Origin: Zeugodacus cucurbitae
Lineage: Eukaryota > Arthropoda > Insecta > Diptera > Tephritidae
NCBI RefSeq assembly: GCF_028554725.1
Contig: NC_071667.1
Span: 53,437,501-53,501,500 of the forward strand
DNA: 64,000 nt
Direction of reading: 5' to 3'
The position numbers were made by a program, and so were the translations under genes. Below, piece by piece: positions 1-10,696 of the stretch; the stretch's first letter is position 1; each line of letters begins with the position of its first letter. The notes under the pieces are model-generated. The model did no database searches and had not been told where the DNA came from. It saw nothing but the letters and a program-made list of their open reading frames with translations.

Positions 1-1336
1 TAATTTTATAAAGATAACACAATTCGACCCATATATTCGGTATAAAGTTCAATAGAATAACGAAAATCATCATAAATATCATCATAAATAGTATATGAGG
101 GTTGAGGTAATTCCTAAACTGATTTCACTCGTTTTCACCACCAAGATACAATGTATCGAAGACTATACGCTCCCTTAATTTAATATTACTTATAATTAAG
201 TATATGGGATCTGGGGGAAGTTATGACCCGATTTTTACCATTTCAGGTACAGAGAGAAACTGTTATAAGAAAACAATTCAGAGGGAATGAATTACATAAA
301 AATATCTGAGGGGTTTACCTATATTTTCGGTGAAAAATTACTGAGTTCTTCATGTTCGATATCAGGGGTCTTGAAAAGTTATGGTCCAATTTTGACAAGT
401 TTTCCAAAAGTGATGTCACAGCTCAAATACAGTATTTGTGGAAAGCTTTATTCCGCTATCTTCATTTGTTCCTAATGTATATATGTATTATAAAGTGAAC
501 GAATCAAAAGAAATCAAAATTGAGTTATATGGGAAGTAGACGTAGTTGTGAACCGATTTCGCTCATATTCCACCAGAAAATATAATATACCGAATTTCAT
601 TGAAATCTGTCGAGTAGTTCCTGAGATATAGTTTTTGACCCATAAGTGGGCGACGCCACGCCCATTTTCCATTTTGTAAAAAAATCTCAGTGCAGCTTCC
701 TTCTGCCATTTCTCATGTAAAATTTGGTGTTTCTGACGTTTTTCGTTAGTGAGTTAACGCACTTTTAGTAATTTTCAACCTAACCTTTGTATGGGAGGTG
801 GGCGTGGTTACTACCGGATTCTTTCATTTTTGGACTGTATAAGGAAATGGCTAAAATAAACGACTGCAGAAAGTTTATTGGTTTGCGAGTTATATACAAA
901 AAACCTATTTGGGGGCGGGTCACGCCCACTTTTCCAAAAAAAATACATCCAAATGTGCCCCTCCCTAATGGGATCCTATGTTCCAAATTTCATTTTCATA
1001 ACCTTATTTATGGTTTAGTTATGACACTGTATAAGTTTTCGGTTTCCGCCATTTTGTGGGCGTGGCAGTGGATTTTGCCCATTTTCGAAAGCAACCTCCT
1101 CAGAGTGCCAAGGAACATATGTTCCAAGTTTCATTAAGATATCTTAATTTTTACTCAAGTTATCGCTTGCACGGACAGACGGACGGACAAATATCCGGAT
1201 TTCAAATCGACTCGTCATCCTGAACATTTATGTATGTATTACCCCATATCTAACTCTTATATTTCTTGGTGACAAAAACAACCGTTATGTGAACAAAACT
1301 ATTATACTCTGTGCAACAGGTTGCGAGAGTATAAAA
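1..1336 (+). repeat. Dispersed ~1.1-kb repeat, copy 1 (long form, left end cut by window)
   Basis: Non-coding interspersed repeat that recurs at about 24.3, 35.7, 52.9, 57.0 and 60.2 kb. The window starts inside it, so the 5' terminus is missing. It carries four GGGCGTGG/CCACGCCC boxes (near 647-665, 799-811, 913-930 and 1056-1071), a short GGACGGACGGAC-type tract near 1175-1187, and ends in a hairpin at 1305-1331 (TACTCTgtGCAAC, loop, GTTGCGAGAGTA). It belongs to the long form, which has an extra segment at about 241-480 that copies 3, 4 and 5 lack. Short open frames inside it are not believable genes. The family is recognised here only by comparing the copies with one another. Confidence 0.9.
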
Positions 1337-3622
1337 ATAATCACAGAGACACAAAATTCAACCCTACTTAATTTAGAAAAACTTAACTTAGAAGTACTTA
1401 ACTGAAAAAAACTTAACTTAGAAGCTAACCGTAAATCTTTTTTACCGAAACCTTACTATGTATCACTAACTCAGAACCTAGCCAGTAGAAAATAATATTT
1501 TTTTGTCAATATTAAAATACTCAAGTGTTAGTATCCTGGGTATATAAATATCCAATAAATTAAGTCATTAAGTATTGCATTTAAAATTCCGAAATTTCAG
1601 AAGCTAACACAGTAACGGTACATATTTACAGCCATGTGCGCTTACAAACTGTAAATTTCCATGTTGCCAACTGCTGTTATTGTAAATTTGTTGCACATAA
1701 ATATATATGTATGTTAACCGTTATATTATAGCATATTAAATGCTATTTGTATTATGTCTCGTTTTAATGAAGCATAATATTAAGTGAGTGAGTGGCCGGT
1801 CCTTTAATTCATTTTTGATACTAAGCATGTTGAGCAATTTAATTGCTCATACGCACTGTTGACCCGCCCAATTTGCGCACGCAACGCACACCACACTATT
1901 GATGGCGCATACCAAAAAACACAATCATGCGCTTCACTTAGTTAATTGCGTAATTATTATAATAATTTAGAGACGAAATTTAGCGAATATTATTAAAAGC
2001 AAACAACTGCACAAACTTGTTTATATATTTTATTGCTGAATTTTAAAGCCACTGTGTAGCCATATGGTGCCGCTGGTGTGTGTGTAGCAGTAAACATGTT
2101 AGCATTTATGTGTTTATGTAATTGTGGCACGCATTTAGTGACTTTGAGCGACACTTTATTCCAATTCAATGCATTTTAATATAAATTATGCGGCCGCAGG
2201 GCTCAAAAACTATTTACATTAAACGGAAATTTATGTGTTAATAATAAATCAAGTGGATAATGTCACAACCGGATGCTGGCTGATGAAGTGTAGAAATGCT
2301 AATTAATGACATTTGACAAGCGACTAATGCAAATGTGTTGGCTGATTAAGTGCGAAATAAATGCTTGTGTAATTTAAAAGTAATTAAAGCAATTAATTTT
2401 TAATTTAATTTGGCAAAAAGTGCACACAAGTGTTTAGAGTTGAGTAAGTTGTTTAATTGAATTGAAATTCTATGCAAAATACCATTTAATGGGGCATTTT
2501 ATGTAATTTAATGGCCATTTAGCAGTACAATTTATTGTAAATATAATATAGTTTATATTCCGATTGGTTCGTGGAAGAAATGTAGTTTTTATTGTGACTT
2601 GTGAAATCATTATTTATTATACGCTGATACTACCCGCATTAGTGACGTCACTAATATATAATTTTACATTTGGTGTAATCTTAACATGTTTCAATGGTGG
2701 TTGATAGATTTGCAAGCATATACTTTGCTTATAAAAGCAGCACGAGGGTTAAAAAATATCTTCCACTTAACCTGAGATATTGTTCGTGAAGTGTAAGTTA
2801 CTGTAGAACTTCCTCGAAATTTTAGAGCACAAATAACAATTAAATTGGGTGGGCAAGAGTTGTTAAATTTTCTAACTTTACCCTTATTTGTGTTTCTAAA
2901 ATAAGCAAATATGTGTGAGTGAGTCTTAGTCTTCATCCAGGAAACAGTTGGAAAGCTATTGACGAAATAAATTAATATTTTCAAGGCAAGCACTACTACT
3001 CTCTCTCGCAAAAGTTTATTCTGTGCGGCTCAAGTCCACTTATGAATTTACGAAGGATTCTTCTTCATATAAGGCTTCAAATATCGTTCTTTGTAAAGAT
3101 AAAGAGATTCTCGATCCAGTCATATCGCTGGGATCTCATTTTCGTTTGTGAAAGGTTAATTTCAAAGCTTTTTGCACGTCTAATTAAAAAACTAAAAACA
3201 GACTAAAAACAAGGGTACTTTTATATGTTTTTTTAATATAAACAATCATATATTTCATTTAAACAATTCAACGTATCAAAGATATATGTTTAAATAGTAT
3301 TTTGTGAAAGATTTGTTTAAAAATTCCGAAAACTCAGCCATTAGAGCCTCATCTCTCATGACGTCCCAAAAAAAAAGATGGGTGGAACTTCCAAAGGATA
3401 TATCTCTTAGGATATTACTCGGATTGATTTGATATTTTTGGATAATATTGGATTCGCAAGTATCGCTTTTTTGTCTTTTCAAATTCGCTGCTATGTATAA
3501 AGAGCTACTGCGCTCGTATCTGGCAATACTATACTTCTTTGAAAGGTCTTGACATAACCTAAAAAACGACGCTAGGCATGATTAGTTTGGATATTGCGTT
3601 CAACAGTTATAGGCGTGTAAAC
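1337..3622. other. AT-rich intergenic stretch, no gene seen
   Basis: No convincing coding exon on either strand. The only items I note are a perfect 18-bp palindrome centred on a CRE-type TGACGTCA at 2638-2655 (listed separately) and open frames at 2691-3011 and 3276-3482 on the minus strand, which have no recognisable domain and look like chance or very old transposon remains. Confidence 0.6.
2638..2655. promoter_or_regulatory. 18-bp perfect palindrome with CRE core
   Basis: The sequence ATTAGTGACGTCACTAAT reads the same on both strands and contains TGACGTCA, the full cAMP-response element bound by CREB/ATF-type bZIP dimers in animals. Symmetry over 18 bases is directly visible; binding is inferred from the motif only. 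It lies about 2.3 kb upstream of the ionotropic receptor gene, with no other gene between, so a link to that gene is possible but unproven. Confidence 0.4.
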
Positions 3623-4254
3623 ATGGAGTTCACTAACGCCGAAATTCGAGCTATTTTAAAGTTTTCCTTCGTTAAAGGCAAATCCACTAGATAAACGACA
3701 CCATGGATAAGCCACCCAGCGGAAGACCTGTGGCGACGAATACCGATCAAATCATGGAAAACATCGAGTTAGACCGGCATGTGGCATCTCGTGACATCGC
3801 CCAGGAGATGGGAGTTAGTCACCAAACCATTTTAAACTATCTGGAGAAGACTGGATACACAAAAAAGCTTGATGTTTGGGTGCCGCATGATTTGACGCAA
3901 AAAAGCCTTCTGGACCGAATCAACGCCTGCGATATGCTGCTGAACCGGAACGAACTCGACGAATTTTTGAAGCGGGTGGTGACTGGCGACGCGAAATGGA
4001 TCACATACGACAATATCAAGCGAAAACGGTCATGGTCGAAGACCGGTGCATCGTCCCAAACAGTGGCTAAGTCGGGATTGACGGCCAGAAGGTTTTGCTG
4101 TGTGTTTGGTGGGATTGCAAGGGAGCTGCTCCCATACGGCCAGACGCTTTATTCTACCATCTACTGCGTACAACTGGGCCGCTTGAAGCAGGCGGACATA
4201 GCGCCAAGTGATTACCTCCCGCTCCTGTCCATGGCGAACAATAGTGCCCAATAG
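3623..4254 (+). pseudogene. Mariner (irritans-like) transposase pseudogene with internal deletion
   Basis: Translation gives recognisable mariner transposase pieces. An N-terminal start at 3623 (MEFTNAEIRAILKFSFVKGK) runs into a stop (TAA) at 3692-3694. From 3703 the reading frame resumes with the second helix-turn-helix (ASRDIAQEMGVSHQTILNYL), then HDLTQ, then the first catalytic block TGDAKWITYDN (first Asp of the DD34D triad), WSKTG and the TVAKSGLTARR stretch. The blocks GQTLYSTIYCVQLGRLK and DIAPSDYLP follow almost directly, so the segment that normally carries the second catalytic Asp (HQDNA-type) has been deleted. It cannot encode an active enzyme. No terminal inverted repeats could be matched. 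The style of motifs fits the irritans subfamily, from family knowledge. Confidence 0.85.
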
Positions 4255-4962
4255 ACGTTCATAATTCTAGGGTCCTTTGCAGAAGGCTGCTGCTGATCTC
4301 AGAAAGATATTTCTTTGTGAAATCTGGGACAAACGGATTTATATTCACTAAACCTATGATCAATTAATAGTGATGTCAAATGGCAACAATAAAATCGCAT
4401 AAACTCCAAAATCACACCAAATATCAGGTGGTTTTCGGGAACTGAGTAAAGTAAAAATGTATTGCTTTCTCTCTTAAGATATGAAAAAAGTAACTGAACA
4501 TATGTGAGTTACAGAAAATGAGTACCTGATAAGATAGAACAATGAGATGTTGGAGATTACCGAGAGTACATATAGGGAAGGAGAAATGCTTACTCATAGT
4601 TGTGAAGAATGATTTGACTGCATTCCAAAGCTGTTTAAAAAACCATTATATATATTATGAAGCGGCGAGGAGACTCTATGCAGTGAACTCTGCAAAAACC
4701 TTCAGACGATTATTGCAATGGTCAATTAGAATTGTGATTTAAATGCATCACCTAAGATAATTTTAATACCATACATTTGAAATTTTATCTGAAAAATAAT
4801 AGCACAAAAATTGCTCTGGAATAATTTAATTTAATTCCAAAAGAGCTGCACTAGAGTTGATGCACCAGTCAATAAAGTGGATTGCAATTCAGGTGAGCGC
4901 AGTACCTAAAGTAATATTGGAATTAAAGCACTGCACGCTGCAGTTCGGCGATATCACATAAA
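4255..4962. other. 5' flank of the ionotropic receptor gene
   Basis: AT-rich DNA between the mariner relic and the receptor start. It probably holds the promoter and 5' UTR of the receptor gene. I see no clear TATA box; a GCAGTTCG at about 4940-4947 loosely resembles an arthropod initiator, but this is weak. A short open frame at 4542-4742 has no recognisable features. Confidence 0.4.
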
Positions 4963-6813
4963 ATGGCGAACACTCTGCAAATATCGTTAATATTAGCAAT
5001 TCTTGCTTTGATCCATGTAAACTCGGTTGAAATGGCAATTTCAACAGAGAATATTACAAACAACGAACTACAATATTACCAAGACTTTCTAACGGCAATA
5101 AACGAGGAGGAAAACTTTGAGAGCTGCTTGCTCTATGGTGAGCCAAAGAAGAGCGTTGCACTTCGCTTTATGCTACGAGCTATTACGGAGCACTTTACGA
5201 AACCCGTTATAATACGAAATGTCAATAAACCCAACCAAGAAATTACAAACATGTTCAATAAAGATATGCTCATCATTGCACAGTTCGGGGATTTCGAAAA
5301 GATACTGCCGTCGCTCGCCACTATACTCGAACGCATGCGACAGAAGCGCTTAATACTGATCAGCGATGAGCGAATAACGCAAAAATTAGCCACACAGTAC
5401 TTGATGCATATTTTCCATCATTGCGAAGAGGAAAAATTACTCAATGTTGTAGTGATCTTTGAAGATTTTCCAGAAACGAAAGTGTTTTACAGTTACAGTC
5501 TTTTCCCGAGCTTCAAGTTGGAAACGAAAACTTTCGGCGCTAACGATGTGGCGGTGTTTCCACGACGCATGCAAGATCTACAGGGCCTCGGCATACGCAC
5601 CGTACCGGATCAAATATTTCCATGGTCATTCACCTACAAGCTGCACGGTCGTATGCAGATTGGTGGCTATGCGCAAAAACTTTTGATGGCGTATGCAAAG
5701 TACAAAAATGCCACACTTACTTATCCAATACCGGTAATACCGAATGACCCCACCATTGCGGGCAAAATAGGCGAACTGGTGCGCAGCAATAAGCTCGATA
5801 TACCGATGAGTCGTAAGTTCTTTGATATTGCAGTAGATTTCGAAGAGGCGTCGCAACCTTACGGTATCAGCGGCTTGTATATTATGGCGCCGGTTACGTG
5901 GTATCATTCCTTCTTGAGTTTTACCAACATCCATAGTGATTGGCGAGATCTAACATCTTCGCTGCTCGGTACCTGCTTGTCAATTACGCTCTTCTATTTC
6001 GGCCGACGTCTGCAGTATATGCGCGCGAGACGACCATTTCACAAAAATTTTTACGCCGCACTGCTCGAACCCAACTATTTGTCGGCGAACTTTGGCGTAG
6101 TACAAGCGCAGCACTTGGAAAACTTGGTGACATTACGTTTGATAACTTGCGTATCGGCCGTCGGCGTTGTATGCCTTGGCACACAGTTCGCGGCCAAACT
6201 AAATGCGTTCCTGACTAAGCCTGTAATGGTGCACAGTCCGCAGAGTTGGCATGACTTGGATGCATATGGTTACAAAGTGCTTTTCTCCAATCATTTCTAC
6301 GCTTTTGTGCACTCTTGGTGTGGTGAGACCTGCGCGAACATTGAACACTCGCTAGAGATTGCCGAATCAGCGGAGATTGTGCGCCAGCTGCAACTAGGCT
6401 TCAACACCAGCTATGCCTATCCCATCGACCTATTCACCTGGCACTTCATTCAGCTGCGAATGCACAAGCTAAAGCAACCGATTTTTCGTCTGACGGATAT
6501 CTGCCTGAAGCAGCAGATGTTCCATTGCTTTTTTCTGCAACGGAATTCAATCTTCAAGGAGTCTCTGGATTTGTTTCTTACGCGCATTGTCGATCATGGT
6601 TTGCAAAAATATTGGATTGGCGCTACCTATGCGGAGTCGGTGCGCTATGGTATAATACAGAATTTTACATATCCGAAAGATGTTCTCGAACACCCGCTTG
6701 ATATGACATATATTTCGTTCGTGTGGCCGCTGTTCGGCTTTGCTTGGCCGCTGGCTACGTGCATATTTGTAATTGAGGTGGTTAGTGTGCACTGGTGGCC
6801 GAAGAAACGTTAA
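4963..6813 (+). CDS. Divergent ionotropic receptor (IR family), intronless
   Basis: Predicted variant ionotropic glutamate receptor of the insect IR chemosensory family: a ligand-gated cation channel subunit in the dendritic or plasma membrane of sensory neurons. The protein has 616 residues, a usual size for divergent IRs. Residues 1-21 look like a signal peptide (hydrophobic LQISLILAILALIHV). The first ligand-binding half (about 215-320) has GRMQIGGYAQKLLMAYAKY and the IR-like ASQPYGISGLYIMAP around 296-310. Membrane spans are predicted at about 329-347, 391-412 and 583-607, with the second ligand-binding half between the last two (PQSWHDLDAYGYKVLFS; SAEIVRQLQLGFNTSYAYP). It ends WWPKKR after the last span, leaving a very short cytoplasmic tail. 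There is one uninterrupted exon, as in several dipteran divergent IR clades. I cannot assign a named orthologue; Ir-type single-exon clades are many. The start codon is the first ATG in frame and directly precedes the signal peptide. An AATAAA overlaps the stop codon. Confidence 0.93.
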   Translation: MANTLQISLILAILALIHVNSVEMAISTENITNNELQYYQDFLTAINEEENFESCLLYGEPKKSVALRFMLRAITEHFTKPVIIRNVNKPNQEITNMFNKDMLIIAQFGDFEKILPSLATILERMRQKRLILISDERITQKLATQYLMHIFHHCEEEKLLNVVVIFEDFPETKVFYSYSLFPSFKLETKTFGANDVAVFPRRMQDLQGLGIRTVPDQIFPWSFTYKLHGRMQIGGYAQKLLMAYAKYKNATLTYPIPVIPNDPTIAGKIGELVRSNKLDIPMSRKFFDIAVDFEEASQPYGISGLYIMAPVTWYHSFLSFTNIHSDWRDLTSSLLGTCLSITLFYFGRRLQYMRARRPFHKNFYAALLEPNYLSANFGVVQAQHLENLVTLRLITCVSAVGVVCLGTQFAAKLNAFLTKPVMVHSPQSWHDLDAYGYKVLFSNHFYAFVHSWCGETCANIEHSLEIAESAEIVRQLQLGFNTSYAYPIDLFTWHFIQLRMHKLKQPIFRLTDICLKQQMFHCFFLQRNSIFKESLDLFLTRIVDHGLQKYWIGATYAESVRYGIIQNFTYPKDVLEHPLDMTYISFVWPLFGFAWPLATCIFVIEVVSVHWWPKKR

Positions 6814-6817
6814 TAAA
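6812..6817 (+). terminator. Poly(A) signal overlapping the IR stop codon
   Basis: The TAA stop (6811-6813) continues as TAATAAAC, so a canonical AATAAA begins inside the stop codon. If it is used, cleavage would fall some 10-30 bases downstream and the 3' UTR would be extremely short. Use of this signal is inferred; other AATAAA-like signals further down may act instead. Confidence 0.45.
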
Positions 6818-9118
6818 CATTTCGAAAAAATGTTATTTTATGCTTTAAGTGATCCCTTAAATTGGCTCCCTTAAAGAGTTCTTAAAAGTGATGTGATTGT
6901 AGTGGTCTGTAATCTGATCTGGTCTAATAATCTGGTGTGAGGTTCCATAATTCATGTGTTTATGAAGTAAAAGCGGTTTATAAGAGGAAACTAGAAAAAT
7001 AATTATCATAGCTATAGAAGAGGAGAAAGAAAATTCAGCTCAATATTGCAGCAAAAAATATAAAAAATAATTTTTGTAATATTTATTCACCTCAAATAAT
7101 ATTTTAAAATAAAAATTAGCATTCAGCCGAAAATTATGCTACATTTTATGAAAACTCAACACATGCCTCGGACGCTTAAATGTATGCTTTAAAACATATT
7201 CACAATAATTTTGCGCTTTCAACACATAAAAACTATGTGGAAAAATATTTATGCTGCTCATAAATGTTTATCGTTTTTACAAAGCAATTTTAATTTCACA
7301 CCATTTTCACACATTTGCACCAGTTCAAAGTGCAATTAACTGTCACATACTTTCTGTGTGGAAAAAATTGTGTTTTGCAACGACAAATACGCAGTACACA
7401 CACAAATAAATAAAATAAATGCAAATAAACTATTTGCTGGCAATATTGAAAATAAATATAAATATTTTTTCATTAACTGCACCAACCACTGACGAAGGCA
7501 AAAATCATATTTATTAAATAATTACATGATTTTTTCGCCATAATCATTTGGCACTGAGTGCACATAGAGCAATAAAGCAGAAAGTGTTGATAACAATTAT
7601 TGAAATAAAATGAAAATAAATTGCATAAAAATGTTTGAACATTTTTGTGAAACAGCTGGAAGTAGTTATGAGGCGAAGTCACAAGATTTTATTACAAAAA
7701 AATATGAAAATGTTATTTTAATTTATATAATTTTTAGCAAATACATATTGAATCTTTTTTTGCTATATATATATATATTAAGCCACAGGTATTTTTGATT
7801 ATGTATTAGATGACGTTTCTGAAATGCTAACAGTAGTTCTAGATGTTAACTCATTTCCACTAGATCACAAACCATATCGCTCTGAACAATAAACTATTTA
7901 CATTCGACAACAAAAACTACGCCTATTCTGTGGTTTTAGAAAGAGGTGAGATAGCCAATCATAGAAAACTACAGATGTTGAAAATTAAAGTGTACGACGG
8001 TGATCTCTAAACTATATCCCGCCTTACTGAAAGCATTCGTATCGAAATCGTCCCTATATTAAACTAAACTCTATAGATGCTCGGCTAATAATGGCGCCCA
8101 CTTGGTTGTGATGATGAAATTGTATTGAATACAAAATTTACTTCTATAGCAAAAAAGAGTCGGCAGATTTTTGCGACTCGTACCAGAGTCATAGAGTAGT
8201 TCATGACTAGTAGGCTTGACTACTGGATAAGTCTATATGCATTTTTATTTAAAGGCGAATAAGTAATTATTGCCGACAAAGCCATTGTGAATAATTTGAA
8301 TGTGATGATTAAAAAGTTTGTCTTGCGGGCGCGCACTGACAATTAAAAGATTTTCGCCTATTACATACATACAGTATATTGATATACACGATTTATATAT
8401 TTATATATGTATACAACTTTTATGACAATTATGCTTTGTTAATCAAAATTATGTATGTATGTATGGGCATCACATATTTACTTTGTCGGATTGTATTTCG
8501 CTATCAAATGATATCACATCAAAGCGTTAATATTATTTGTTATTCATTAAACTTTTGCATTCTTTAGTCAACTGTTTGTATTTGCCAGTAAAACAGTTAA
8601 GCATTCACACATAGTAATTTTTGTTCTTTTGTACTCATGTGTGCAATGCCTCTTTTTGAATATTTCTGCGCGTTACTTTGCTTACAATTTGTTGTTGTTA
8701 GTTGCTTTATTTAATTTTAATTTTAATTAAGTTTATGCTTTATGTATTCAATATCCTTTGTAAATATAAATAAATGTTTGTTTAAAGAGTGTCAATGATC
8801 GAGCGAAAGAACGGAAGTGTGGCAAACAATGGGTTCTACAAGTTCTGCGCTGTCTGCTAATGTTTGATGGATGATATGGGTTTTACACTCAGAATTTCGA
8901 CATTGATAGGTGGTGTCTAACTTGTGGGTCTGTAAAAATTTACTCCAATTTTAAAATTATCGATATATTTTTCATTTTGTGTTTTTTGACTGTTGTGAGT
9001 ATTGAGGGCTAACTGAAAACTAAAGCAAACTTCACAATTTAATCGACAATATCTCGATTTCGTTAATGTAATACTAGACGAGAGTCTACTCCATTACTTT
9101 GAAGTGATGAACAAACGC
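6818..9118. other. AT-rich intergenic stretch, no gene seen
   Basis: Only short, low-complexity open frames with skewed codon use. No RNA gene or recognisable transposon was found. Confidence 0.6.
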
Positions 9119-10696
9119 TCAAAGCAGGACGGGAATGATAAGCGACTTGTAGAGCTTGATTTTGGTTCGTCGAGAGAGGACTTTACTGTTCAATTGCCTA
9201 CTCAGTCCAAAGTAGCACCTGTTGGCAAGAGTTATTCTGCGCTGGATTTCGAGGCTGACATTGTTCGTGTTGTTGATGCTGGTTTCCAGGTATACGAAAT
9301 TATCTACGACCTCGAAGTTATGACTGTCAACAGTGACGTGGGAGCCAAGACGCGAATGCGCCGACTGTTTGCTTGATGACAGGAGATATTTCGTCTTGTC
9401 CTCATTCACCTCCAGACCCATTCGCTTCGCCTCCTTATCCATGCGGAAAAAAGCAGAACAAACGGCGCGGTTGTTGCTTCCGATGATATCAATATCATCG
9501 GCGTACGCCAGGAGCTGTACACTCTTGTAGAAGATTGTACCTTCTCGGTTTAGCTCTGCAGCTCTTATAATTTTTTCCAGCATCAGGTTAAAGAAGTCGC
9601 ACGATAGTGAGTCACCTTGTCTGAAACCTCGTTTGGTATCGAACGGCTCGGAGAGGTCCTTCCCAATCATGACGGAGCTTTTGGTGTTGCTCAACGTCAA
9701 CTTACACAGCCGTATTAGTTTTGCGGGGATACCAAATTCAGACATCGCGGCATAAAGGCAGCTCCTTTTCGTGCTGTCGAAAGCAGCTTTAAAATCGACA
9801 AAAAGGTGGTGTGTGTCGATCCTCTTTTCACGGGTCTTCTCCAAGATTTGGCGCATGGTGAATATCTGGTCAGTTGTCGATTTTCCAGGTCTAAAGCCAC
9901 ACTGATAAGGTCCAATCAGTTTGTTGACGGTGGGCTTTAGTCTTTCACACAGTACGCTCGATAGAACCTTGTATGCGATATTTAGGAGGCTGATCCCACG
10001 GTAATTGGCGCAGATTGTGGGATCTCCCTTTTTATGGATTGGGCAGAGCACACTGAGATTCCAATCGTCAGACATGCTTTCTTCCGACCATATTCTGCAA
10101 AGAAGCTGATGCATGCACCTTATCAGTTCTTCGCCGCCGTATTTGAATAGTTCTGCCGGTAATCTATCGGCCCCCGCTGCTTTGTTGTTCTTCAAGCGGG
10201 TAATTGCTATTCGAATTTCTTCATGGTCGGGTAATGGAACATCTGTTCCATCGTCATCGATTGGGGGATCGGGTTCGCCATCTCCTGGTGTTGTACTCTC
10301 ACTGCCATTCAGCAGGTCGGAGAAGTGTTCCCTCCATAATCCCAGTATGCCCTGGACATCGGTTACCAGATTACCACCTTGGTCTCTACATGAGGATGCT
10401 CCGGTCTTGAAACCTTCGTTAAGTCGCTTCATTTTTTCAACAAATTTTCCAGCATTCCCTCTGTCTGCCAGCTTCTCAAGTTCTTCGTACTCACGCATTT
10501 CGGCCTCTTTCTTTTTTTGTCTGCAGATGCGTCTCGCTTCCCTCTTCAGCCCTATTAGGAGTTCAAAATCCTTCTTTAATATTTTATGAATGTGTATATA
10601 AAGTCTATTTTCGAAGAAGAAAGTAGGAGGTTTCAAAATTCCTTCAAAAATTTCAAAACGATCCGAGTAAAAATCTAAGAGATAAAGCTTTTGCAC
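9119..10696 (-). pseudogene. Truncated non-LTR retrotransposon reverse transcriptase (RTE-like)
   Basis: A 525-codon minus-strand reading frame. The recognisable part starts near 10585 (FELLIGLKREARRICRQKKK). It continues through a linker typical of LINE ORF2 proteins and a reverse transcriptase core: LKNNKAAGADRLPAELFKYG, CPIHKKGD...CANYRGISLL, GFRPGKSTTDQIF, LFVDFKAAFDS (motif A), RGFRQGDSLSCDFFNL (motif B) and LLAYADDIDIIG, the YADD active site at 9494-9505. It stops right after KLYKSLIIPVLL, where active relatives continue with the thumb and C-terminal region, so the 3' end is lost. The N-terminal endonuclease is also missing; the first ~37 codons are AT-rich and unlike LINE sequence. The core has no internal stop, so the insertion may be fairly young or simply lucky. 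The RTE-like assignment is from motif style; a jockey-group element is the alternative. Confidence 0.88.

Noticed and set aside
780..1137. Overlapping open frames on both strands of the dispersed repeat (also at 57163-57576 and 60123-60769)
   Set aside because: They recur only because the repeat recurs; frames are broken differently in each copy and show no protein domain.
2691..3011. 106-codon minus-strand frame
   Set aside because: No domain or similarity recognised, and no supporting gene structure.
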